Source: Corynebacterium genitalium ATCC 33030 (GTDB taxonomy: Bacteria > Actinomycetota > Actinomycetes > Mycobacteriales > Mycobacteriaceae). From it: a DNA stretch of 64,000 bases. The notes beneath the pieces were generated by a model. That model was not told the DNA's origin, made no database searches, and worked only from the letters and a program-made list of their open reading frames with translations. The stretch is from positions 620,001 through 684,000 of the forward strand of contig NZ_CM000961.1 in assembly GCF_000143825.1 (NCBI RefSeq), written 5' to 3'. The translations under genes were made by a program, and so were the position numbers. The first letter of the stretch is position 1; each line of letters starts with the position of its first letter. Of the stretch, positions 17,501 through 28,845 are shown in pieces.

Positions 17501-17520
17501 TATGCAATGATGTGTGCATA
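17501..17520 (+). promoter_or_regulatory. palindromic element upstream of first DUF222/HNH gene
   Basis: TATGCA and TGCATA flank an 8-base spacer containing ATGATGTG. The same 20-base element (TATGCAA..ATGT..GCATA) sits at exactly the same place, 30 bases before the start, in front of the paralogous HNH gene at 30012. LexA-like half-sites (TTCGAACA) lie on both sides. It is probably a promoter or operator; which protein binds is unknown. Confidence 0.5.
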
Positions 17521-17550
17521 GCATTCGAACACAACTGCTAAGGGGGAACA

Positions 17551-19029
17551 ATGACGAAGGAGCGCAAGAAGAAGTCGGCCTTTTTTGCAACCGACAATCC
17601 GAGCGATCCACTCGCCGCAGCGGGGAGGCAGTTCCGGGAGGGCGAGTACGCGATGTTCGGCAGGTACGCGTCCAGTGACGGTGAGGAGGGGCCGGTCTGT
17701 TCGAAGGACTTCGACCGGGAGATCGCGGGCCTGTGCGCGTACACGGGCCTGCGCCGGGCGCCGGCCGAGAGGGCCGTGGTGGGTTACATGAGTTTGCGGG
17801 ATCTGCCCCGCCTCCGCGCGCTCCAGAAGGAGACCAAACTGCTGGACATTGATCGTCTCGATGCGATTGCCGTCCGCATAGCGGAGCTCGGTATCAACGC
17901 CACGGAAGAGGTCTATTCCACTATCGACGAGCTGTTGGTCACCCTATTCACCCCGGCACGGATGAATCAGCCCCTCCCTACTCGTACAACTATCACGCGG
18001 CGTCTGCGTGAATTCATCGCAGAGCTCGATTCCAAGGTGGCATACAACGAGCAGAAGCGGGAAAAGCGCGAGAAGAAGGATCCTCCCCCGCCGGGTGAAT
18101 GCGAGATCTCTTTTCAAGAAGCGATGGCAGGCACGGGCACTGCGGGCCTCACCATGGTCGGCGACAATGCGACCATCGCCGCCACCAAAGCATCTATCGA
18201 CGAGACCGCCCGCGCCCACGGCCTGACCCAATCCGATGCGGCCCTCAAGCTCCTGAATGGCGAGATCACCCCAGCTCCCGGGGCCAAGATCTACGCGTAC
18301 ACTCCCCTGACCGAGGATGGTTCGTTGAACTCGGCGGCCCCTGCCTACTTCCCCGGATTCGGCTGGACCACAGCGCCCGGCACAGAGATGTTCAACCACA
18401 TGCTGTCTAGCGCCGACAAGAACTCGGTCAAAGTTGTGAATCTCGACGATGCCGCCACCCGCACCGTGAACAGCTACTCCCCACCGGAGGACATCAAGGC
18501 CTACGTCCGCGGCCGCGACGGCACGTGCCGCTTCCCCGGTTGCACGGTGTCGGCCTGGAAGTGCCAGATCGACCACCGCGTTCCCTTCGATTTAGGCGGG
18601 GAAACCACTGCATCGAACCTTTTCAGCCTCTGCGCGCACCACCACAACATGAAAACCGACCGCAGGGCGTATTACATCCCCGATCCCGTGACCGGCGAGC
18701 TTGTCTGGCTTTTCCCCGATGGGACGTACCAGCGCACCGACCCCGAAGGCTTCATTCACTCTCAAGTCACGCCAACGGCCCCAAAGTGGCAGCACTCGCT
18801 AGAAGACATCTTGCGGTTGCACCGAAAAAAGACCCGTTTTTTCGCGCTCGGGCACAAGCTTATCGACGACTACGACGCCGGAACCACAACCCTCGACGAG
18901 TGCCTCACTGCCATCGCCGGTTTGGAGAAAGAGTTCGGCCGGGAGTTCCCGTTCCGACCTAAGGAAGCGCACAAAGACACACTCAAAGAATCGGCCAAAG
19001 ATTATGTGGAGGACGCCCCGCCCTTCTAG
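17551..19029 (+). CDS. DUF222 / HNH endonuclease domain protein (13E12-like), copy 1
   Basis: A 492-residue protein of the DUF222-HNH family, related to the mycobacterial 13E12 repeat proteins. The N-terminal two thirds is the helical DUF222 region (TGLRRAPAERAVVGYMSLRDLPRL). The C-terminal HNH domain has CRFPGCTVSAWKCQIDHRVP, then NLFSLCAHHHNMKTD, with zinc-binding Cys and the catalytic DH and HH residues intact. A putative nuclease; its biological role is unsettled. Start ATG 17551 follows a GGGGGAACA ribosome site shared with the second copy at 30012, which has the same layout. It carries one 11-mer copy (18858-18868). Confidence 0.85.
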   Translation: MTKERKKKSAFFATDNPSDPLAAAGRQFREGEYAMFGRYASSDGEEGPVCSKDFDREIAGLCAYTGLRRAPAERAVVGYMSLRDLPRLRALQKETKLLDIDRLDAIAVRIAELGINATEEVYSTIDELLVTLFTPARMNQPLPTRTTITRRLREFIAELDSKVAYNEQKREKREKKDPPPPGECEISFQEAMAGTGTAGLTMVGDNATIAATKASIDETARAHGLTQSDAALKLLNGEITPAPGAKIYAYTPLTEDGSLNSAAPAYFPGFGWTTAPGTEMFNHMLSSADKNSVKVVNLDDAATRTVNSYSPPEDIKAYVRGRDGTCRFPGCTVSAWKCQIDHRVPFDLGGETTASNLFSLCAHHHNMKTDRRAYYIPDPVTGELVWLFPDGTYQRTDPEGFIHSQVTPTAPKWQHSLEDILRLHRKKTRFFALGHKLIDDYDAGTTTLDECLTAIAGLEKEFGREFPFRPKEAHKDTLKESAKDYVEDAPPF

Positions 19030-19037
19030 ATTCTCGC

Positions 19038-19343
19038 CTAAAGCTCCGGGAACTTCGCCCGCGCTTCGGCCCATAGACCCTCAAAGTCCTCGGCGGGCAG
19101 TCTTTCCGCCTCGAGTCCTTCGTACTGGTCGTAGGTGTCCGGGTGAGGGACGGTGTCGAGGGGTTCGTTGGCCTGCCCGGCGATCTTGCCGTCGATAAAT
19201 GCGCCCATGATCACGTGGTCTGGGGTGAGCTCGATCATGCGCACCATGCGGCACTCGTGGTCGTTGAGCTCGGCAAGTTCAGCAACGTTGACCACGGATC
19301 CCGCGCCCAGGACGGTCAAGGTGGTGCGGACGTAGATCGCCAT
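19038..19343 (-). CDS. conserved hypothetical protein at the end of the trp operon
   Basis: A 101-residue acidic protein I do not recognise. It is soluble, with no signal peptide or membrane segment; VYVRTTLTVLGAGS-type strands at the N-terminus and an acidic second half (YDQYEGLEAERLPAEDFEGLW) suggest a small alpha/beta fold. Its ATG overlaps the Rieske gene stop (TAATG), so it is translationally coupled to that gene, which in turn is coupled to trpA. Its stop lies eight bases from the convergent HNH gene stop. Confidence 0.7.
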   Translation of the reverse strand: MAIYVRTTLTVLGAGSVVNVAELAELNDHECRMVRMIELTPDHVIMGAFIDGKIAGQANEPLDTVPHPDTYDQYEGLEAERLPAEDFEGLWAEARAKFPEL

Positions 19344-19732
19344 TATTCCCCGCCCGCCACGACAGTGTCGCCTTCTTGGCGGACGGGCGCGGGGGTCATA
19401 CCCGATTGGGCCGGGCCCTCGACAGGCTCTCCGGTGGCGATGTCGAAGCTGGACCCGTGCGCCGGGCAGCGCACGGTATCGCCATTGACCTGCGAAATCG
19501 GGTTTCCCTGGTGCGGGCAGACCGTCGAATACGCGAGGAATTCGCCCTCCGTCGGCTGCGCGATGATGAGCTTATCGACGATCACAGCGCTCCCCACCGG
19601 AACCTGCGTCGCCGCGATCTCAGCCGTGGCGGGCTTGCCGCACGCGGCGAGGAACGCGCCCGCGACGGTAGTGGCGGAGCCGACGAGGAACAGACGGCGT
19701 GAGCAACGGGGGGTCTGGGAGTTCTCGGTCAT
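19343..19732 (-). CDS. Rieske [2Fe-2S] lipoprotein coupled to trpA
   Basis: A 129-residue exported Rieske protein. The N-terminus combines a twin-arginine-like CSRRLFLVGS with a lipobox FLAAC, so the mature form is probably a Tat-exported lipoprotein starting at Cys 31. The cluster ligands are complete: CPHQGNP and CPAHGSSFD (C-x-H...C-x-x-H). It should carry out electron transfer at the outer face of the membrane; the partner is unknown. Its ATG overlaps the trpA stop in ATGA, so it is read with the trp genes even though no role in tryptophan synthesis is obvious. One 11-mer copy lies at 19570-19580 (VDKL codons). Confidence 0.85.
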   Translation of the reverse strand: MTENSQTPRCSRRLFLVGSATTVAGAFLAACGKPATAEIAATQVPVGSAVIVDKLIIAQPTEGEFLAYSTVCPHQGNPISQVNGDTVRCPAHGSSFDIATGEPVEGPAQSGMTPAPVRQEGDTVVAGGE

Positions 19733-20571
19733 GCCTTAACAGTAGCTGCCTTCATGGAGGCGACGTAGTCCTTCAGCTCGGCGCGGAGGCCATCCATGTC
19801 GGTGATGTGGACGGGTTCGTCGTGGTCGCCGCCCACCCACTCGTCAATGATCTTGGCGATGGCGGAGCCGGTGATGGCGCCGGCAGCACCCGCTGCGATC
19901 GCGTCGGACACGTGGTGCGGCTCGGAAATGCCGAAGCCCAGCAGGATCGGAGCGCCGCCATACATCGCCACGTTGTTGACCACGTCGGACAGACCGAGGG
20001 TCTGGGACTCCCGCTCGGTGCCGGTCACACCGTCGCGGGACGCGCCGTAGATATAACCGCGGGAATTCGCGGCGATGCCCTCGAGAACCTCCGGGGTTGC
20101 CCTCGCCGGGGCAATGAAGACCGGGTCAACACCAACCGTGGTCGCGGCGGCGACGAAGGGTGCGGATTCGCGGACGGGGACGTCGGGAAGCAAAATGGCG
20201 TCGGCGCCTGCCTCCTTGAACTCGCGGTAGAACTGCTCGTACCCGCGGACGTAGGCGACGTTGGAGTACATGAGCATGCTGATCGGCACGTCCGGGTAGC
20301 GGCGGCGGACCTCACGAAGCTGGTCGAGCGCCTTGGCCACGGTCGCGCCGGAGACAAGCGCGCGGTGGTGCGCGTTCTGGATCGTCGGGCCGTCGGCAAC
20401 CGGGTCGGAGAAGGGAACGCCCAGCTCAAGTGCGTCGGCGCCGCCCTCGATGACGGCAGAGATGATGTCGATGGCATCTTCCGGGTTCGGGTCGCCGAGC
20501 ATCACGAAGGGGACGAACGCGCCCTCGTTTTTCGCCTCGAGGTCAGCGAAGAGTTGTTCAAAACGCGACAT
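19729..20571 (-). CDS. trpA: tryptophan synthase alpha subunit
   Basis: Cleaves indole-3-glycerol phosphate to indole, which passes to TrpB. The 280-residue TIM-barrel has the FVMLGDPNPEDA entry (catalytic Glu region), DALELGVPFSDPVADGPTIQ (catalytic Asp), and the phosphate-binding GFGIS and GAITGSAI turns near the end. It lies two bases after trpB and overlaps the Rieske gene by four bases, so it is not the last gene of the operon. Confidence 0.97.
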   Translation of the reverse strand: MSRFEQLFADLEAKNEGAFVPFVMLGDPNPEDAIDIISAVIEGGADALELGVPFSDPVADGPTIQNAHHRALVSGATVAKALDQLREVRRRYPDVPISMLMYSNVAYVRGYEQFYREFKEAGADAILLPDVPVRESAPFVAAATTVGVDPVFIAPARATPEVLEGIAANSRGYIYGASRDGVTGTERESQTLGLSDVVNNVAMYGGAPILLGFGISEPHHVSDAIAAGAAGAITGSAIAKIIDEWVGGDHDEPVHITDMDGLRAELKDYVASMKAATVKA

Positions 20572-20573
20572 GG

Positions 20574-21815
20574 TTATTTGCCCTCCGTGGCTGCATCGGT
20601 GGTGAAATCGGCAACGAGATCCGGGTTGTCTTCCAGGGTCTGCTGCACATGCGTGACATCCTTGTCGCCGCGGCCGGACAGGGAGACGAGGATGTCTGTG
20701 GGGGTGCGGGTGCTGGCGGCTTCGTCGGCGCGTCGTAAAGCGTAGGCGAGCGCGTGGGAAGACTCGAGCGCGGGAATGATGCCTTCCTTGCGGGAGAGGA
20801 TCTGGAACGCCGCGACGGCCTCGTTGTCGGGAACGGCGATGTAGGACGCGCGGCCCGTCTGGGCGAGGTGCGAGTGCTGCGCGCCGACAGCCGGGTAGTC
20901 CAGGCCAGCGGAGATGGACAGGGAGTCGGTGATCTGGCCGTCCTCATCGCGCATGACGTAGGACTTGGAGCCGTGCAGGATGCCGATCGTGCCTGCGTTG
21001 ATGGCCGCGCCATGGCGGCCGGTCTCCATGCCCTCGCCGCCAGGCTCAGCGCCGACGAGCTCGACGCCGTCTTCCTCAATGAAATCGGCGAACATGCCGA
21101 TCGCGTTGGAACCGCCGCCGACACACGCCGTGACCACATCCGGCAGCTTGCCAGTGCGCTCGAGCATCTGCTGCTTCGCCTCCACCGAGATCACCTTGTG
21201 GAACTCGCGCACGATCGTCGGGAACGGGTGCGGGCCAGCAGCGGTGCCCAGCAAGTAGTGAGTGTTGTGGAACGTTGCGGTCCAGTCGCGCAGTGCCTCG
21301 TTGACCGCGTCCTTGAGCGTGCCAGAACCAGAGTCGACTCCGACGACCTCCGCTCCCATGAGACGCATACGCCACACATTCGGCGCCTGGCGCTCCATGT
21401 CCTTCGTGCCCATGTAGATGGTGCAGTCCAAATCCATGAGCGCGGCAGCCAGCGCGGTCGCGGTGCCGTGCTGACCGGCGCCCGTTTCGGCGATGACCCG
21501 GGTCTTCCCCATCTTCTTCGCCAGCAAGGTCTGCCCAATCACCTGGTTGGTCTTGTGAGCACCGCCGTGAACGAGGTCCTCGCGCTTGAGGAAGATGCGC
21601 GCATAGTCGTTGCCCGCGGTGAGGTTCTTCGCTTCCGTCAGCGGCGTCGGGCGGCCGAGGTAGTCGCGCAGCAGAGCGCGGTACTCGGTCATGAACTCCT
21701 CGTCGTTCCACGCGTCGACAAACGCCTGCTCCAGCTGGTCCAGCGCCGGGAGCAGCGATTCGGCGACGAACTGTCCGCCAAACTCACCGAAATACGCGGG
21801 TAGGAGTGTGCTCAT
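20574..21815 (-). CDS. trpB: tryptophan synthase beta subunit
   Basis: PLP enzyme that joins indole and serine. The 413-residue protein has [12 protein letters not shown] at the start, the PLP lysine in [13 protein letters not shown], the [10 protein letters not shown] loop, the phosphate-binding GGGSNAIG and the C-terminal GRGDKD. ATG 21815 was chosen because the protein begins [10 protein letters not shown] as usual for TrpB, and the frame upstream overlaps no conserved sequence. trpA follows after two bases; trpCF ends 28 bases upstream. Confidence 0.97.
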   Translation of the reverse strand: MSTLLPAYFGEFGGQFVAESLLPALDQLEQAFVDAWNDEEFMTEYRALLRDYLGRPTPLTEAKNLTAGNDYARIFLKREDLVHGGAHKTNQVIGQTLLAKKMGKTRVIAETGAGQHGTATALAAALMDLDCTIYMGTKDMERQAPNVWRMRLMGAEVVGVDSGSGTLKDAVNEALRDWTATFHNTHYLLGTAAGPHPFPTIVREFHKVISVEAKQQMLERTGKLPDVVTACVGGGSNAIGMFADFIEEDGVELVGAEPGGEGMETGRHGAAINAGTIGILHGSKSYVMRDEDGQITDSLSISAGLDYPAVGAQHSHLAQTGRASYIAVPDNEAVAAFQILSRKEGIIPALESSHALAYALRRADEAASTRTPTDILVSLSGRGDKDVTHVQQTLEDNPDLVADFTTDAATEGK

Positions 21816-21843
21816 GGGTGTTCCCTTTCGTATTGAGTCAAAC

Positions 21844-23277
21844 TCAGTAATGGAAATTCCTGATTGTGGTGAACGCTTGACGGATCTTGCCCGCATCCTT
21901 CTTGCCGGACCACTCTACCCCGGAGTTCAGGTCGACCCCCGCGCAGCCCACAGCCAGCGCATCCTCGAGATTATCCAGGCCGATTCCGCCGGCGAGGAGC
22001 GAGCGAGACTTGATTCCTGCGGGGATCTGGCCCCAGTCGAAGGTGGTTCCGCTGCCACCGGCGCCAGCGTCAAGCACGAGCGCATCAAGCTTATCGACGA
22101 TCCCTTGCGCCCACTCTGGGTTTCCATCCGTCATGGAGACAGCGCGCCAGATCTGAAGCTCCGGGTCAATTGAGTGGCATTCAGTACGGACGCGCTCGAT
22201 CAGGTCGAGTTCTGCCTCGACACTCCCCTGGTAAGGCGCATGGATCTGCACGGCGTGGATGCCCGGAAAGACGAGTTCCGCCCAGTTCTCGGTACGGCGG
22301 CTCACGGCCACATAGTGCAGACCGGGTTCGTGGCAAATGATGTCTTCCGCTGTTTCACGTGAAACATTTCGCGGCGATGCTTCCTCGAAAATGAGGCCGC
22401 CGTAGACAGCGCCAGCCGCACGGGCAGCCTGGGCGGCCGACCACGAGGTAAGGCCGCAGACCTTATTGGGGCCGTACACGAGCATGCGGGCAGCCCAGTC
22501 AATGTCTGGTTCGCCCGTGAGCTGGGATCCTACGAGGAATCCGTCCGAGTGTCCACCGAGCTGGCGCACCGTCTCGACATTACGGATGCCCGACTCGGAG
22601 ACGACGAGGGCACCTTCGGGCGCGAGCGGAGCCAGGCGGGCCGAGCGGCCAAGGTCAATCGAGAGATCGTGCAGGTTTCGGTGGTTAATGCCGAAGATTT
22701 TCGCACCGAGCTTGGTGGCGCGGGCAGCTTCCTCCTCATCGATGACTTCAGTGAGAACGTCAAGGTTGAGGCGATCTGCCTCAGCGTGGAGGCGGGCGTA
22801 GGTGTCGCCGTCTAGCACGCTGAGCATGAGCAGGATCGCGTCGGCGCCGAAATAGCGCGCGGCGTGGATCTGGCACTCGTCGATGATGAAGTCCTTGCAC
22901 AGCACTGGCAGGTGCGTGGTCGAAGCGACGGTGGCCAAATGGTCGTAGTCTCCCCCGAACCGGTCTGGCTCGCACAGTACGGAAATACCCGCGGCGTAAC
23001 GGGAGTAGATCGAGGCGATAGCACCCGGCTCGTAATGCGCGCGGATCGTACCGAGCGAGGGCGAGGACGCCTTGCACTCCATGATGAACTGAGCGCCCGG
23101 GCGGGCGAGCGAATCGTAAAGAGAGCGCTCGGAGCGGGGAAGGGAGGCGGGATCGACGTGAGCGATGCGGCCGCGAATATCGTCAAGGTGACGTTTTCTA
23201 CCCTCTACAATCCCCTCGAGAACGGTCGGAAGACCGTCAGATTGGCTAGGATCGCGTTGTTGCAGGTCAGAGGGCAT
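21844..23277 (-). CDS. trpCF: bifunctional indole-3-glycerol phosphate synthase / phosphoribosylanthranilate isomerase
   Basis: A 477-residue fusion of TrpC (residues about 1-260) and TrpF (about 265-477), as usual in corynebacteria and enterobacteria. TrpC features: [13 protein letters not shown] (catalytic Lys), [11 protein letters not shown] and LVSESGI. TrpF features: KVCGLTS (catalytic Cys), [13 protein letters not shown] and [10 protein letters not shown]. It carries out two successive steps from phosphoribosylanthranilate. ATG 23277 overlaps the trpD stop by eleven bases. A perfect parS site (22351-22366) is encoded in-frame as VSRET near the TrpC-TrpF junction, and an 11-mer copy sits at 22089-22099. 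Confidence 0.96.
   Translation of the reverse strand: MPSDLQQRDPSQSDGLPTVLEGIVEGRKRHLDDIRGRIAHVDPASLPRSERSLYDSLARPGAQFIMECKASSPSLGTIRAHYEPGAIASIYSRYAAGISVLCEPDRFGGDYDHLATVASTTHLPVLCKDFIIDECQIHAARYFGADAILLMLSVLDGDTYARLHAEADRLNLDVLTEVIDEEEAARATKLGAKIFGINHRNLHDLSIDLGRSARLAPLAPEGALVVSESGIRNVETVRQLGGHSDGFLVGSQLTGEPDIDWAARMLVYGPNKVCGLTSWSAAQAARAAGAVYGGLIFEEASPRNVSRETAEDIICHEPGLHYVAVSRRTENWAELVFPGIHAVQIHAPYQGSVEAELDLIERVRTECHSIDPELQIWRAVSMTDGNPEWAQGIVDKLDALVLDAGAGGSGTTFDWGQIPAGIKSRSLLAGGIGLDNLEDALAVGCAGVDLNSGVEWSGKKDAGKIRQAFTTIRNFHY
22351..22366. promoter_or_regulatory. parS centromere site (perfect) inside trpCF
   Basis: TGTTTCACGTGAAACA, the full 16-base palindrome recognised by ParB in many bacteria. 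On the coding strand it encodes Val-Ser-Arg-Glu-Thr near the TrpC-TrpF junction. parAB are 20 kb away on the origin side. Confidence 0.93.
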
Positions 23278-24287
23278 AGTTTGCACCTTCGTGGGTGGAG
23301 AGCCAGTCGCGGACGGTGCCGTCGTTAAGCAACTGCAGTGCGCGCTCGGTTCCTGCCTTGAAATCTGGGGCTTCCCCATAGAGGTAGAACATGGCGCCTG
23401 CGGTGGCGGCGACAGCGTCGCGGTGAGCATCGGGGGCAGTGCCGTCGAAGATCGCCCGGATCGCGGCAGCGTTCTCGTCACCGTTGCCGCCCTCGAGATC
23501 GGTGAGGGTGTAGGTGGGCAGGCCGAAGTCGGACGGTTCGACGGTGTAGTGCTCGATGTTGCCCTGGCGGTCGAGCTCCCAGATTTCGGTCGGTCCGTGG
23601 ACGGCGATCTCATCTGTGCCGGAACCGTGGACGATCATGGCGCGGCCGCGGCCCAGCTCGCGCATCGTCTCCGCGATCGTCTGGCCGAGCGCAGGGTTAG
23701 CGATGCCCATGATCTGGTACTCCGGACGGCCGGGAGAGAGCAGCGGGCCGAGCGTGTTGAACAGCGTGGAAATGCCCAGCGACTTGCGCACCGGCTGGAC
23801 GTGCGCGATCGCCGGGTTGTACGCAGGGGCGAACAGGAAGGTGAAGTTGGACGCTTCGAACTGGCGGACAGCGCGCTCCGGGTCGAGGTCGAGGGGGATG
23901 TTCAGCGCTTCGAGCGCGTCGGCCGAGCCGGACTTGGACGACACTGAACGGTTGCCGCACTTGATCATCTTGATGCCTCCGGCGGCGGCGACCAGAGAGG
24001 CGGCGGTGGAGATGTTGATGGTGTTCTTGCCGTCGCCACCCGTGCCGGCAGAGTCCATGAGTCCCTCCCCCGTGATCGGGAACGGACGGCCGGCCGCGAG
24101 GAAGGCCTTGGCGGCACCGGCAATGTCGGCGAACGTCTCGCCGCGGGTGCGCACCGCTGCCAGCAGCGCGGCAATGTGCACATCGTCGTAGTCGCCGACG
24201 GTCAACGGGGTGAAGACGGCGACAGCCTCCTCCAACGTCGGGTCCGTCTTATCGATGAAGGAGCGGAACGTCTCCAACGCCTTGTCA

Positions 24288-24298
<11 letters not shown>
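23267..24298 (-). CDS. trpD: anthranilate phosphoribosyltransferase
   Basis: Transfers the phosphoribosyl group of PRPP to anthranilate. The 343-residue protein carries DSAGTGGDGKNTINIS (PRPP-binding GTGGD), KCGNRSVSSKSGSADALEAL, and FLFAPAYNPAI. ATG 24298 has an AAAGGTGG ribosome site and overlaps the trpG end by eleven bases; a GTG two codons earlier is possible. It is separate from trpG here, not fused as in enterobacteria. Confidence 0.97.
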
Positions 24299-26536
<2,238 letters not shown>

Positions 26537-26581
26537 CTATGCGCGCCACCACCACTGATTCTGGGCGTTGAAGGAAGTCAC
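26537..26581 (-). CDS. trpL: trp leader peptide
   Basis: A 14-residue peptide, GTG start, sequence MTSFNAQNQWWWRA, with three consecutive Trp codons followed by Arg-Ala and a stop. It sits upstream of the attenuator terminator of the trp operon. The same design (three tandem Trp codons) is known in C. glutamicum. A strong hairpin (GGCGCGC/GCGCGCC, 26528-26547) begins at the end of the Trp codons and spans the stop codon, as expected for the pause structure. Control by charged tRNA-Trp is inferred from this layout. Confidence 0.85.
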   Translation of the reverse strand: MTSFNAQNQWWWRA

Positions 26582-26588
26582 AAGATTC

Positions 26589-26617
26589 AGGCTAAGGCAG
26601 GGGCGGGCCGGCTGCAA
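26589..26617 (-). promoter_or_regulatory. candidate trp operon promoter
   Basis: On the minus strand TTGCAG (26612-26617) and TAGCCT (26589-26594) are separated by 17 bases. Transcription would start at about 26582, right at the GTG of the leader peptide, so the leader may be translated without a 5' untranslated region. The -10 match is poor. Confidence 0.35.
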
Positions 26618-26751
26618 CTGATTTAGGAATATTGCTCGTTTCGGAACGATGTTTCGGAAAACCGGTGTATTCGGACGCATTAGTCTCGCACAGCGCCAGA
26701 TTCCGACAGATATTTCCGAATTGGTACTGCGGGGTATATGCTTGCCGCTAG

Positions 26752-27155
26752 AACACCGAGTTTCGGAAGGATTGGAAGGCCATAAAGACTTCCCTTGACG
26801 ACGAGCTCTCCCTCCTCCTCGCCATCGGTAACGATCTCCCCGGTGACGTTCAAGTTGTTTCACGTGAAACAGCGCCGTCTGTTGCCCCGCCCCTTCTGCG
26901 CGGGAACTTGGAGGAACTCGATTTCCGGGCGGCGATGACGGAGGTCGATGGTCAAGGTAGCGGCACTAGGACGACTTCGCGGATTCTATCGGCCTTCCGC
27001 TCAAGGCGGCGCACAGCGCCAACCAGATAGCTCTAAAAGCAGCGGCTGAAATCGATTTGTCTGCACTGCCGTTAACGGGATCGCCGCTCAACGGTGCGCT
27101 CCGCGAGCTTGAGTCGCGGGAGTGGAACTCGTCTAATTCTCGTCGGCTTGCTTAG
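26752..27155 (+). pseudogene. decayed HipA-like remnant
   Basis: This stretch between the trp leader and the SdpI-like gene has no intact gene. One open stretch reads DDELSLLLAIGNDLPGDVQVV, resembling the HipA N-terminal segment (DLLSEIGRDSVGAV in E. coli HipA). A second stretch, in a shifted frame to the stop at 27155, reads LPLTGSPLNGALRELE, similar in style to a HipA C-terminus. The bulk of a roughly 400-residue HipA is missing. Assignment is by eye. The remnant contains a perfect parS site at 26856, which may explain why the DNA has been kept. The part from 26582 to 26751 shows nothing beyond the candidate trp promoter. Confidence 0.35.
26856..26871. promoter_or_regulatory. parS centromere site (perfect) upstream of the trp operon
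   Basis: TGTTTCACGTGAAACA, identical to the consensus 16-mer. It lies in non-functional DNA (a decayed HipA-like stretch) between the trp operon and the SdpI-like gene. Confidence 0.93.
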
Positions 27156-27561
27156 CGGCATTGCGCAGTGCGTCGAGGTTGACGTTCGGGGTGGGTTCGG
27201 GCTCGGGGGTTTGGGTGCGGGCTTCGTCGACAAGTTGGGCTGTACGCGCGCCCTGATTGCCGCCGACGGCAACCGCAACCACCGCGGCGATGATCAACAG
27301 AACCGGAGCGGCCCACAGCCACCCGTGCGCGATGAACGAGAACGCGGCCCCGAAGGCGAGTGTCACACCGGCGAGAATGAAAAACGGGCCCACGACTTTG
27401 TGCGCGGTGTCCCAGACCTCTTCATCCTTGCGGACCTCTGGCACGCGCAGCCCGACGATCGAGTTGCCGGGCAGGCGGCCCGCTGTCGCCAGTACTCCGG
27501 GAATGAGGAGGGCGAGGGCCGCGATGATGAGCAGAATTCCGATGATTACGCCAGCTGACAT
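27133..27561 (-). CDS. SdpI family membrane protein
   Basis: A 142-residue protein with an N-terminal helix (VIIGILLIIAALALLIP), then the SdpI-type signature GNSIVGLRVPEVRKDEEVWDTAHKV, two more helices (FFILAGVTLAFGAAFSFIA and WAAPVLLIIAAVVAVAVGG) and a hydrophilic tail. SdpI of B. subtilis gives immunity to the SdpC toxin; corynebacterial members have no known role. ATG 27561 gives the natural N-terminus; the longer upstream frame is a shadow of the divergent symporter gene. Confidence 0.75.
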   Translation of the reverse strand: MSAGVIIGILLIIAALALLIPGVLATAGRLPGNSIVGLRVPEVRKDEEVWDTAHKVVGPFFILAGVTLAFGAAFSFIAHGWLWAAPVLLIIAAVVAVAVGGNQGARTAQLVDEARTQTPEPEPTPNVNLDALRNAAKQADEN

Positions 27562-27621
27562 GCTTGCATAGTTTACCGGGACGCGATTTTTCTCGTGGTC
27601 CGGGTGGTGGAGAATGAAGGC

Positions 27622-28830
27622 ATGAACACAAAGTCGATCACGAGGTCGCTGCTGTTCTGGATTGTCGTGGCCATCGTGGCCGGCATCGCCTGCAGCTTCT
27701 TCTTTCCCGAATGGGTCGCCCGCATTTTTGTCACCTTCAACGGGCTTTTCTCCAACTTCCTGGGCTTCTTCGTTCCAGTGCTGATCTTCGCGCTGATCAC
27801 GCCCGCGATCGCTAGCCTCGGCCAAGGCGCCGGTAAGTGGCTCGGCATCACGGCCGGTATCGCGTACAGCTCCACGGTGATCTCAGGGCTTACTGCCTGG
27901 GGGGTCTCCGCTGTCCTGTACCCGTGGCTGCTGGGCGGCCAGTCGTTGCAGACCGATATTGAAGACGTTGATGAAGGCGCCCTCTCCCCCTTCTTCGAGG
28001 TGGAGATCGATCCTCCGTTCGCAGTGATGACCGCTCTGGTCCTGTCGTTCTGCGTGGGCTTGGCTATGACTGCGGTGAAGTCCGACACTCTCTACTCCTT
28101 CACCAAGGATCTTGAGCGCGTGATCATGAAGGTGGTCACGTCCTTTGTCATTCCGCTGCTGCCGGTCTTCATCTTCGGCATGTTCTTGAACTTGGGCATG
28201 AACGAGAACATGGCCTCCACCATGGCGGCCTTCGGCAAGGTGCTGGTGCTGTCCGTCATCATGACCGTCATCTTGCTGGTACTCCAGTACTTGATCGCCG
28301 GAGCCGTCGCGGGCGTCAATCCGTTCACCGCTCTGCGCAACATGCTGCCCGCGTACTTCACCGCCCTGGGTACTTCCTCGTCTGCGGCGACTATTCCGAT
28401 CACGCTGAAATCCACGTTGAACAACAAAGTCGATGAGAACGTCGCCGGTTTCGTCGTGCCGCTGTGCGCGACGATCCACCTGTCCGGGTCGATGATGAAG
28501 ATCGCGCTCTACGCCTTCGCCGTCATCTACATGGCGGGAATGGATGTCAACCCGGGCCTCTATCTCGGCTTCATCCTCCTGCTGGGCGTCATGATGATCG
28601 CTGCGCCGGGCGTCCCGGGTGGCGCCATCATGGCCGCCACTGGCTTGCTCGCCTCCATGCTCGGTTTCGACGAGAACATGGTCGGCCTCATGATCGCGGC
28701 TTACATTGTCATCGACTCCTTCGGTACAGCCGCGAACGTCACCGGCGACGGCGCCATTGCCCTCGTGGTCGATCGCTTCGCCAAGGGCCAGTTTGAGTCC
28801 AGGGATGAAGAGGTCAAAGAGCTCGCCTAG
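27622..28830 (+). CDS. dicarboxylate/amino acid:cation symporter (DAACS family)
   Basis: A 402-residue membrane transporter of the GltP/DctA/SstT fold with about eight helices and two hairpins. Family marks are FLGFFVPVLIFALITPAIASLG, GTSSSAATIPITLK (the Ser-rich re-entrant loop HP1), PLCATIHLSGSMMKIALY (TM7), GVPGGAIMAATGL (HP2) and DSFGTAANVTGDGAIALVVD (TM8, ligand-binding Asp/Asn). It takes up a dicarboxylate or amino acid with sodium or protons; the substrate cannot be read directly. ATG 27622 is the likely start; the frame upstream adds no conserved sequence. A terminator containing parS follows 15 bases after the stop. Confidence 0.9.
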   Translation: MNTKSITRSLLFWIVVAIVAGIACSFFFPEWVARIFVTFNGLFSNFLGFFVPVLIFALITPAIASLGQGAGKWLGITAGIAYSSTVISGLTAWGVSAVLYPWLLGGQSLQTDIEDVDEGALSPFFEVEIDPPFAVMTALVLSFCVGLAMTAVKSDTLYSFTKDLERVIMKVVTSFVIPLLPVFIFGMFLNLGMNENMASTMAAFGKVLVLSVIMTVILLVLQYLIAGAVAGVNPFTALRNMLPAYFTALGTSSSAATIPITLKSTLNNKVDENVAGFVVPLCATIHLSGSMMKIALYAFAVIYMAGMDVNPGLYLGFILLLGVMMIAAPGVPGGAIMAATGLLASMLGFDENMVGLMIAAYIVIDSFGTAANVTGDGAIALVVDRFAKGQFESRDEEVKELA

Positions 28831-28845
28831 CCCTCCCCCGCCTTG

